A stretch of DNA of 5,908 bases from Actinomycetes bacterium (GTDB lineage: Bacteria; Actinomycetota; Acidimicrobiia; Acidimicrobiales; RAAP-2): NCBI GenBank assembly GCA_021801615.1, contig JAJYXS010000079.1, forward strand, positions 19,164 to 25,071. The letters are read 5' to 3'. The notes under the pieces are model-generated. The model was given only the letters and a program-made list of their open reading frames with translations, searched no databases and was not told the origin of the DNA. A program made the position numbers and the translations under genes. The stretch's first letter is position 1. Each line of letters begins with the position of its first letter. Shown in pieces: positions 1-5,031 of this stretch.

Positions 1-92
1 CGAGCCCGAGCCACTTCCCCTCTGCGGAGACATCGGTCAGCACAACGACGCCTGTGGCCCTCAAGACAACAGAGGCCTCGGTGACCGTATGA
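1..92 (+). CDS. 3' end of an upstream gene, probably a pilus-related surface protein (5' truncated)
   Basis: The frame beginning at base 3 is open from the window edge to a TGA at 90-92 and gives about 29 residues, ending in a Thr/Val/Ser-rich stretch (STTTPVALKTTEASVTV). The stop overlaps the ATG of the next gene as ATGA, the usual sign of translational coupling in a tight operon. Four of its seven threonines use ACA, the same odd preference as in the next gene, which supports real coding. Minor-pilin operons often place a PilW- or PilV-like gene directly before a PilX-like gene, so that is the most natural guess, but no domain is visible in so short a tail. A second frame, that of the downstream gene, is also open to the window edge, so the assignment is not certain. 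Confidence 0.5.
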   Translation, partial: SPSHFPSAETSVSTTTPVALKTTEASVTV

Positions 93-140
93 CGGCGAGT
101 CGACGGATCGGCGACCGTATGACGGCCAGTCGACCGATCG
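81..140. repeat. 30-bp tandem duplication over the start of the PilX-like gene
   Basis: Bases 81-110 and 111-140 are two adjacent 30-base units that match at 27 positions. Both contain GACCGTATGACGGC, so both carry an ATGA stop/start junction. Because 30 is a multiple of three, the duplication keeps frame and adds a ten-residue repeat (MTASRRIGDR then MTASRPIGGA) to the N-terminus of the downstream protein. Either ATG (89 or 119) could be used. Only the first coincides with the stop of the upstream frame. Confidence 0.9.
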
Positions 141-1000
141 GCGGGGCCGGGAAAGCAGTGCACGCGGCAGCGAGACCGAGCGAGCGCGTTCGCGACGAAT
201 GCGGCGCCGCGCTCATCCTCGCGCTGGTCTTCGTCGTGGTCGCAGCGCTCTCCGTCGGCGGGCTCCTCACCTTCGCGGGCGGCTCGCTCCTCGACACCGC
301 GCAGCTCAAGGCCGAGCGGGGCCTCGAGTACGGCGCAGACAGCGCGACCGAGATCGCGCTCCAGGCTGTCAGGTACCGTCCTGCGTACTACCCGACAGGG
401 CCCGCGAGCTGCCTGGGAACCCCGACCGTCAAGGTCACAGAGGGCACGCAGTACACCTTCGCGGTCTACTGCAAAGGAAGGCTGGCGCCGGTGGCCACAG
501 TGCGCAGCCCCGCGCCAACAGCGAGCATCGCAGTCGAGACAGGTGAGGTGGTGGTGACGACAGCCAACCTGTTCTCCGGGTCCGTCACAACACGGACATT
601 CGTGGGCTCGGTGATCCGCGACACAAAGGGCGGGATCCCGACGACACCGGTCGTCACGATCGTCTCGGAGACAAACAGCGTGCACACCGTGGTGCTCTCC
701 GCAGCCCCTTCGACAGTCCACCAGGAGACAACAGACACGATCACCCTGGTGTCGGTGTACCAGCGCTTCATCACGTTCTTCACCTGCCGGACGTCGTGCA
801 CAAAGACAAAGCTGCTGGACATGATGGCCGGGCGTACATCGACACCCAGCATGCGGACACCCAATCTCGTGGTCTTGGCGGAAGTCGGCTTCCGGGACAA
901 GACAGCGCTCAACGGTGAGAGCTGCAATACAACAGCGACGGTGACCTGCGGGACGGCGATCCTCGTGAAACAGTGGGTGGTGAAGGCGGCGAATGACTGA
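89..1000 (+). CDS. PilX-like minor pilin / pilus assembly protein
   Basis: This is a 303-residue protein with one membrane helix near the N-terminus and a large exported domain. The basic leader ends RVRDECG at residue 39 and is followed by AALILALVFVVVAAL, a class III-like signal as in PilX-type accessory pilins. The glutamate usual at mature position 5 is absent. After the helix, an ADSATEIALQAVRY segment (about 83-96) resembles the PilX N-terminal helix. The ectodomain is Thr/Val-rich with six cysteines (108, 128, 233, 237, 279, 287), possibly three disulfides. ATG 89 is chosen for its ATGA overlap with the preceding stop; no good Shine-Dalgarno is seen. ATG 119 or GTG 158 are alternatives, and GTG 158 would give a 16-residue leader, the same length as in the main pilin. 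Likely role: minor, initiating or tip subunit processed by prepilin peptidase. The PilX-like assignment rests on the N-terminus; the ectodomain is not recognised. Confidence 0.72.
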   Translation: MTASRRIGDRMTASRPIGGAGKAVHAAARPSERVRDECGAALILALVFVVVAALSVGGLLTFAGGSLLDTAQLKAERGLEYGADSATEIALQAVRYRPAYYPTGPASCLGTPTVKVTEGTQYTFAVYCKGRLAPVATVRSPAPTASIAVETGEVVVTTANLFSGSVTTRTFVGSVIRDTKGGIPTTPVVTIVSETNSVHTVVLSAAPSTVHQETTDTITLVSVYQRFITFFTCRTSCTKTKLLDMMAGRTSTPSMRTPNLVVLAEVGFRDKTALNGESCNTTATVTCGTAILVKQWVVKAAND

Positions 1001-1021
1001 GCCGGGCCGCGGGGTGGCGCG

Positions 1022-1753
1022 ATGAGGGCGGCGACGCACGGCGCGCAGCTCCCGTACCAGCTGCTCGCCGGTGTCGTGCCGGCCCGTGGGGGCTGGCTGG
1101 TCGCGAGCGCGAAGTGGCAGGGGGCGACGATCGCCCCCCAGGAGCCCGAGGTGATCGGTGAGTTCATCGACATCCTGGATTACAAGCCTGCCTACCGCGT
1201 GATCGCGGTCTTCACGCCGATCGGGCTCTTGGAGGAGCCCCGGGCGAAGGGTCGCTCCTGCGAGCGGGAGGCGCGACGGGTCCTCGGCGTGCCGCGTGCC
1301 AGCGCGATCGCGTCCGCACCGCCACGCGCGGCGCTGGCCGCCTCGACCTACGAGGAGGCGGTGGAGGCGTCGGGCGGCCACCTGAGCCCGATCCGGTGGC
1401 GTCAGATCGCCAAGATCGCCGAGGTCGACAAGGTCATCGCCCCGTACTGGCAACGGACGGTGTTCGAGGTGCACCCCGAGCTCAGCTTCTTCCAGCTCGC
1501 CGAGGACCGCCCGCTCCGGTACCCGAAGCGCACGCAGGTGGGCATCGAAGAGCGCGAGGAGATCCTGAGAGCGAGGCTGCCAGGAGCAGAGCGGATCCTC
1601 GGTGCGACGCTCCCGGGTGTCTCGAAGAGCCAGCTGAACGACGCGGCAGCCTGCCTGTGGACCGCGAGGCGCATCGCGGCGCGCACGGTCAGCCGTCTCC
1701 CCGAGGATCCTGAGTGGGACGCGCTCGGGCTGCGGATGGAGATCGTCCGTTAG
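1022..1753 (+). CDS. DUF429 family protein (RNase H-like fold, predicted nuclease), possibly inactive
   Basis: This 243-residue soluble protein matches my recollection of DUF429 (predicted nuclease, RNase H fold) along its whole length: an N-terminal GG-W motif (LAGVVPARGGWLVA, 15-28), PIGL (66-69), GRSCEREARR (77-86), APPRAAL (99-105), EVHPELSF (149-156), NDAAACLWTARRIA (206-219) and the C-terminal GLRMEIV (236-242). Family members usually read GVDG in the first motif and D-x-PIGL in the second. Here those aspartates are replaced by Val19 and Phe64, while Glu149, Glu153 and Asp207 remain, so activity may be lost or altered. The gene starts 21 bases after the PilX-like gene, with only a weak GGGGTGG ribosome-site candidate, and is probably co-transcribed with it. 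No pilus role is known for the family. Threonine codons here are ordinary (no ACA), so its history may differ from its upstream neighbour. Family call fairly sure, function unknown. Confidence 0.8.
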   Translation: MRAATHGAQLPYQLLAGVVPARGGWLVASAKWQGATIAPQEPEVIGEFIDILDYKPAYRVIAVFTPIGLLEEPRAKGRSCEREARRVLGVPRASAIASAPPRAALAASTYEEAVEASGGHLSPIRWRQIAKIAEVDKVIAPYWQRTVFEVHPELSFFQLAEDRPLRYPKRTQVGIEEREEILRARLPGAERILGATLPGVSKSQLNDAAACLWTARRIAARTVSRLPEDPEWDALGLRMEIVR

Positions 1754-1754
1754 G

Positions 1755-1787
1755 TCAGGAGGGCACTCAGGAGAGGTTGCTCAGGAG
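1755..1787. repeat. Three TCAGGAG heptamers in the convergent junction
   Basis: TCAGGAG occurs at 1755-1761, 1767-1773 and 1781-1787, between the stop of the DUF429 gene and the stop of the membrane-protein gene; the last copy overlaps the latter's TGA. The two genes converge with only 27 bases between them, and I see no stem-loop terminator there. The heptamers could be remnants of small duplications or chance in GC-rich sequence. Confidence 0.4.
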
Positions 1788-3109
1788 CGCCGGAGCTGGT
1801 TCGCCGCCAGGGCCGGCACCTCTTCGGGCCCTCGTACGGCTGCCCAGGATGGGGTGGCGGTGGGCTCGACTGTGGGCGTGGCCTCCGGGGCGGGTGCCCG
1901 GTGCCAGTGAGGCCGCGAGGCCGCGAGGATCAGCGCGAACGCGCCGGCCATCTCGAGGAAGTACCACCAGATACCCGGGCGGTGGTAGGTGAGGACCGTG
2001 AGCGCGGCGCCGGCCGCGGCCACGAGCGCCCATCGACGCCAGCTGCGCGGGGCGACGGCCGCGAGCGCGACGGCGATCCCCGGCACGACGTAGTAGGGGG
2101 TCATCACGGCCTCGGTCAGGCAGCGGAGCGACAGCGCCGCGGCCGCGAGCCAGAGGATCGTCAGCCGGTCTGCTCGGAAGCGCGCGGCAAGGAAGCCGAG
2201 CGCGCTCGCAGCCGCCAGGCCGACCAGCCGGCCGGGTCCGCCGGCGACGTGCTGGCGGCCGACGTGCGGCGCGAGGAGCACCCAGGGAGTGGGGAAGTTG
2301 ACGCTGGGAGGGGTCGGCTGGTCGAGGAGGACGTGCAGCGTCGCGTGGGGGTTCGGGATCGCGAGCGCGAGGAAGAGCGCGCCCGGCAGCAGTGCGGCCC
2401 GCGCGAGGAAGGGCGCAGATCTGCGCAGCCCGAGCAGGCCGACGAGGACGGGGACGAGCAGCACGACGTAGAGCTGCATCGCGAGCGCCCCGCCGAGCAG
2501 CCACCCCGCTGACGTCGTGCGACCCTCCATCGCCCTGCTCAGCGCGAGCGCACCAAGGCCCATGGCGAGGAGGTCCTCGGGGTGGCCCCAGATGACGACG
2601 ACGGACCAGGAGGCCGCGGCCGCGGCGACCAGGAGGATGCGGCGGCGCACGAGCGACGCGCCGGCGCTGCGCGCGAGCGCGTCGAGCCCTGCGAGCGCGA
2701 CGGCCGAGGCCGCCATCGCGACCGGGCCGATGAGGAGCCACTGCGTCGGCCTGGGGAGGGGGAGCAGGGTGGTCGCGGGGACGAGGTGCAGCGCCTGGGA
2801 GACAGCCACGAAGGGCGTGAGCAGGATCGAGAAGCCCGGGAGCGTGACGATCCCGCTGTGCAGCGAGTACAGGTACGAGAACCCCCCGTACTCGATCCAC
2901 CCGGACGCGCGCACCATCCCGAGGAGGTCGCCCGGCTGGATCCAGTAGTCGGGCCCGTGCCGGACGACCGGCGCCCACCACAGGCTGAAGGCCATCCCGG
3001 TCGCGACGTACAGCAGGGTCAAGCCCAGGATCCACCACGCGTTCGATCCGCTGCGACGACGAGCCGCAGGCCGGAGGGCGAGGTCGGAAGCTTCGGGTGC
3101 AGTGGTCAT
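1781..3109 (-). CDS. Polytopic membrane protein, putative GT-C type glycosyltransferase
   Basis: This 442-residue protein has roughly ten to twelve hydrophobic segments (for example about 25-46, 123-143, 156-174, 203-226, 232-251, 337-355 and 380-397) and a Pro/Thr-rich, probably cytoplasmic tail after about 400. The first segment is followed by a polar loop with Asp54 and Asp61, as expected for the acidic catalytic loop of GT-C enzymes that use polyprenyl-phosphate sugars. WGHPEDLLA (174-182) resembles the GH-x-D-type motif of GT87-like mannosyltransferases. These resemblances are weak and no exact family is claimed. The gene follows the pilin in the same direction beyond a palindrome and ends tail-to-tail with the DUF429 gene. 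No Shine-Dalgarno is visible before ATG 3109, which lies in a 19-base tandem repeat. Glycosylation of the threonine-rich pilin would suit the context; a cell-envelope polysaccharide role is equally possible. Confidence 0.6.
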   Translation of the reverse strand: MTTAPEASDLALRPAARRRSGSNAWWILGLTLLYVATGMAFSLWWAPVVRHGPDYWIQPGDLLGMVRASGWIEYGGFSYLYSLHSGIVTLPGFSILLTPFVAVSQALHLVPATTLLPLPRPTQWLLIGPVAMAASAVALAGLDALARSAGASLVRRRILLVAAAAASWSVVVIWGHPEDLLAMGLGALALSRAMEGRTTSAGWLLGGALAMQLYVVLLVPVLVGLLGLRRSAPFLARAALLPGALFLALAIPNPHATLHVLLDQPTPPSVNFPTPWVLLAPHVGRQHVAGGPGRLVGLAAASALGFLAARFRADRLTILWLAAAALSLRCLTEAVMTPYYVVPGIAVALAAVAPRSWRRWALVAAAGAALTVLTYHRPGIWWYFLEMAGAFALILAASRPHWHRAPAPEATPTVEPTATPSWAAVRGPEEVPALAANQLRRS

Positions 3110-3139
3110 GTCAACGTGCAGTGGTCATGACAACGTGCG
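3102..3139. repeat. 19-bp tandem duplication over the start of the membrane-protein gene
   Basis: Bases 3102-3120 and 3121-3139 are adjacent 19-base units differing at two positions. On the minus strand each unit has the form NGCACGTTGWCATGACCAC, so each carries an ATGACC start and a TTGACA- or TTGTCA-like hexamer. The annotated ATG lies in the unit nearer the gene. The other ATG, 19 bases upstream, is out of frame. The hexamers resemble -35 elements, but no convincing -10 element follows at the right distance. Confidence 0.85.
3111..3128 (-). promoter_or_regulatory. Five-codon micro-ORF (MTTAR) just before the membrane-protein start
   Basis: On the minus strand, ATG at 3128-3126 reads Met-Thr-Thr-Ala-Arg and stops at TGA (3113-3111). 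One base separates this stop from the ATG of the 442-residue protein, which itself begins MTTA. The micro-ORF results from the 19-base duplication. If translated, it would place a terminating ribosome on the real start and could couple or dampen expression. There is no visible ribosome site for either ATG, so this may be an accident of the duplication. Confidence 0.35.
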
Positions 3140-3145
3140 GCGACG

Positions 3146-3179
3146 GGAACGAGCCGGGGCCATGGCCCCGGCTCGTTCC
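3146..3179 (-). terminator. Perfect 34-base palindrome, terminator-like hairpin after the pilin gene
   Basis: The stretch is a perfect inverted repeat centred between 3162 and 3163. It would fold into a 15-bp GC-rich stem with a CATG loop. It starts 18 bases after the pilin stop codon on the minus strand and precedes the membrane-protein gene. No T-run follows, so it is not a classical intrinsic terminator; such stems without a T-run are common in GC-rich actinobacteria. It may end the abundant pilin message, or protect its 3' end while allowing some read-through. Confidence 0.75.
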
Positions 3180-3196
3180 GCACCCTGGTCAGTAGC

Positions 3197-3640
3197 TCAG
3201 GCGCCCTTGCAGACTGTTCCTGTACTTGTCGCGCGAGCCGTCGTTGTGCCTTTCGTCTTCACATTGAAGGTTCCTGTTGTCGATGAGTACGAGATGAATG
3301 CCCAGCCCAGCTTTGTGATTGTCGTCGTCTTGGTGTTCGGCACCGACTTCAGCCAGGGGCCCTTCGTTGTTGTCCCTACCGTCACCTTCGTGGCCAGTGT
3401 CGTAAGTGTCGTTGGGAAGCTCCCTGTGGGCGTCTGCGCCTTGAACGCTTCGAGGGCGGTCTGGACGGTCTTCACTGTGGACTTGCAGGACGCCAGCGCG
3501 GCGTTCTTCGTCGTGGTGCCGACCGCGAAGATCACGATCGTGGCGAGGATCGCCAGGATGATGATCACGATGAGGAGCTCGATGAGGGTGAAGCCCTCGT
3601 CTCCTCTCTTCTGCTTCAGTCTCTCCAACGTTGCCAACAT
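3197..3640 (-). CDS. pilA: Type IV prepilin, threonine-rich (major pilin candidate)
   Basis: This 147-residue prepilin should be the structural subunit of the pilus. A 16-residue basic leader ends RGDEG, followed by FTLIELLIVIIILAILATIV. Cleavage after Gly16 and methylation of Phe17 are expected, and Glu21 is the conserved mature position 5. The rest of the N-terminal helix runs to about residue 70. Two cysteines (52 and 144) could close the C-terminal loop found in many pilins. The mature part has about 34 threonines in 131 residues, many in TT or TTT runs, plus about a dozen lysines and one arginine. The start is fixed by an AAGGAG eight bases upstream and by the leader; the reading frame is open far upstream, but that part is antisense-like shadow. 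It lies 164 bases after pilC and is followed by a strong palindrome, consistent with separately tuned, high expression. A GspG-like pseudopilin is the main alternative. Confidence 0.9.
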   Translation of the reverse strand: MLATLERLKQKRGDEGFTLIELLIVIIILAILATIVIFAVGTTTKNAALASCKSTVKTVQTALEAFKAQTPTGSFPTTLTTLATKVTVGTTTKGPWLKSVPNTKTTTITKLGWAFISYSSTTGTFNVKTKGTTTARATSTGTVCKGA

Positions 3641-3804
3641 GCTGTGTTCTCCTTGTGTGGCGCCTCGCGACTCCTCGGTCTCGAGGCCAGGTCTTGTGGC
3701 GCCGGGCATCGCCCGGGCCCATCTTCGAGTGGTTCCCCTCCGCCTATGCCGACACCTCCTGTTCGCGCTGCTCTCGAGTATGAACGACGAATCTCCACAT
3801 CCGA
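3641..3804 (-). promoter_or_regulatory. Pilin leader / pilC-pilin intergenic region with hairpins
   Basis: These 164 bases hold no convincing gene. In transcription order they contain a perfect 6-bp stem CCGGGC-GAT-GCCCGG (3716-3702), a 5-bp stem CCTCG-AGAC-CGAGG (3686-3673), and two copies of the self-complementary GGCGCC (3703-3698 and 3664-3659). The two GGCGCC copies could pair around the second hairpin. The first copy shares two bases with the 6-bp stem, so the two folds compete. The second copy lies four bases before the pilin AAGGAG. The length, the folds and the strong ribosome site suggest a regulated or processed 5' leader, perhaps with its own promoter. TTGATC at 3808-3803 is a weak -35 candidate with no good -10. 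Confidence 0.4.
3649..3654 (-). promoter_or_regulatory. Strong ribosome binding site of the pilin gene
   Basis: AAGGAG on the minus strand lies eight bases before the pilin ATG (3640-3638). It is the clearest Shine-Dalgarno in the window and decides the start inside a much longer open frame. It fits the high translation expected for a major pilin. Confidence 0.85.
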
Positions 3805-5013
3805 TCAAGCGAGATGCACTTGGCGATAAATTCCGTACATCGCCGCGATGAGCGCCACCGCCACGAAGCCGACGACGACGCCGACGAAGACGATCACCGC
3901 CGGCTCGAAGAGCGCCGTGAACCGGTTGAGCTTGTACTCGAGCTCTCGGTCGTAGTAGGTCGCCGCGGTCTCGAGCTGGTCGTCCATCGTGCCGGTGCGC
4001 TCGCCGACGAGGAACATGTGCCTCGCGGTCGCAGGGAAGAGGCCGGACGCGTTGAGCGGCCCTGCGAGCCCTTCGCCTCTGAGCATCGCGGTCCGGGCCC
4101 GTGTGAGGCCCTGGCGGAAGACGAAGTTGGTCGTGGTCTGCGTGGTGACCAGCAGCGCGTCGGGCAGCGGCACGCCCGAGGAGACCATCGAGTAGAGGAT
4201 CCGGCAGAACCGCTCGATGAGGGCCGTGAGGACGAGGTCGCCCGCGACCGGGACCTTGAGCAGGACCGTGTCGCGGATCTCCCTTCCTTTCTTCGTGACC
4301 ATGCCGAGGGTGACGAGGACCGCGACGAACGCGAGCACCCCCACGATCACCCGCCAGTCGTTCGTGAAGAAGTTGGCGACGCCCATGAGCATGCGGGTGA
4401 CGAGCGGGAGCTTCGCTGTCAGGGTCGCGAAGAACGTCTTGAAGTGCGGAAGGGCGATCGCGACGATCACGATGATGGCGAGGATGGCGAAGCCCATGAC
4501 GATCGCGGGGTAGCTCACCGCGCTGATCACCTTGCGGCGGGCCTCGATGTCCCGCTCGATGTAGTCGGCGAGCTGGTCGAGCGAGGTGTCGAGGTTGCCG
4601 GAGAGCTCGGCGGAGCGCAGGATCCCGAGGTAGTACGGGGGGAACACGTCGGGGTGCGCCGACGCGGCCCCAGAGAAGGTGTCCCCGCCCCGCAGCGCGT
4701 CGGCCATCTCGGCGATGACCACGGCGAAGCGCTTGTTGCCCCGCTCCTCGGTCATCACGTCGAGCGCTTCGAGCACCGGGATCCCCGCGCGCGTGAAGAC
4801 CGCCATCTGGCGCGAGAAGTGCATCAGGTCGCGCCGCTTGACCCGCTTCTTCGTGATGTCGAGCGTGAAGACGTTGCGCTTCTCCTTCACCTCCACCGGG
4901 GCGAGATCGCGCGACACGAGCGCACGGCGGGCGCCGCCCAGGGTGAGCGCCTCCTCGACTCCCGAGACGGTCGCCCCGTCGGGGCCGATCGCGGAGTACT
5001 TGAACTTGGGCAT
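3805..5013 (-). CDS. pilC: Type IV pilus inner-membrane platform protein PilC (GspF family)
   Basis: This 402-residue protein is the usual length for PilC/GspF, the membrane platform that links the assembly ATPase to pilin addition. It shows the family's two repeated cytoplasmic T2SSF domains: the first opens with FSRQMAVFTRAGIPVLEAL (66-84) and includes AELSGNLD (135-142); the second opens with RFCRILYSMVSSGVPLPDAL (268-287) and includes GERTGTMDD (337-345). Membrane segments are at about 168-189, 221-239 and 371-394. The N-terminal MPKFKYSAIGPDG is typical. It starts 18 bases after the pilB stop, with an AGGAG that overlaps that stop at a long 15-base spacing, so translation may depend on coupling to pilB. 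It uses almost no ACA threonine codons (about 2 of 31), unlike the pilin genes around it. A GspF of a type II secretion system is the only real alternative, and the adjacent pilin favours pili. Confidence 0.95.
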   Translation of the reverse strand: MPKFKYSAIGPDGATVSGVEEALTLGGARRALVSRDLAPVEVKEKRNVFTLDITKKRVKRRDLMHFSRQMAVFTRAGIPVLEALDVMTEERGNKRFAVVIAEMADALRGGDTFSGAASAHPDVFPPYYLGILRSAELSGNLDTSLDQLADYIERDIEARRKVISAVSYPAIVMGFAILAIIVIVAIALPHFKTFFATLTAKLPLVTRMLMGVANFFTNDWRVIVGVLAFVAVLVTLGMVTKKGREIRDTVLLKVPVAGDLVLTALIERFCRILYSMVSSGVPLPDALLVTTQTTTNFVFRQGLTRARTAMLRGEGLAGPLNASGLFPATARHMFLVGERTGTMDDQLETAATYYDRELEYKLNRFTALFEPAVIVFVGVVVGFVAVALIAAMYGIYRQVHLA

Positions 5014-5031
5014 CTGTCTCGCCGCCTTCTC

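Noticed and set aside
466..1173. 235-residue minus-strand open frame opposite the PilX-like gene
   Set aside because: It spans the junction of two plus-strand genes, has no recognisable motif, and mirrors their third-position bias.
1767..3038. 423-residue minus-strand open frame overlapping the membrane-protein gene
   Set aside because: Its Arg/Pro/Ala-rich low-complexity translation is typical of an off-frame GC-rich shadow, while the 442-residue frame gives coherent membrane helices.
1901..3130. Plus-strand open frames of about 200 and 180 residues opposite the membrane-protein gene
   Set aside because: Highly charged Arg/Glu/Gly repeats without hydrophobic core or motifs; these are antisense shadows of GC-rich coding DNA.
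3109..3133. TTGACA/TTGTCA hexamers as a promoter of the membrane-protein gene
   Set aside because: No TATAAT-like hexamer lies 16-18 bases downstream of either, and the TTGACA overlaps the start codon. They are explained by the tandem repeat.
3616..3798. 60-residue minus-strand frame in the pilC-pilin gap
   Set aside because: No Shine-Dalgarno before its ATG, Gly/Arg/Pro-rich translation, and it overlaps the pilin start; more likely untranslated leader.
3641..3804. Class I cyclic-di-GMP (GEMM) riboswitch in the pilin leader
   Set aside because: GGGGAACCACTCGAAGATGGG loosely recalls the start of the motif and the position before a pilin is suitable, but the conserved core (GACGCAAAGCC and its partners) is absent. 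An Infernal search with RF01051 would settle it.
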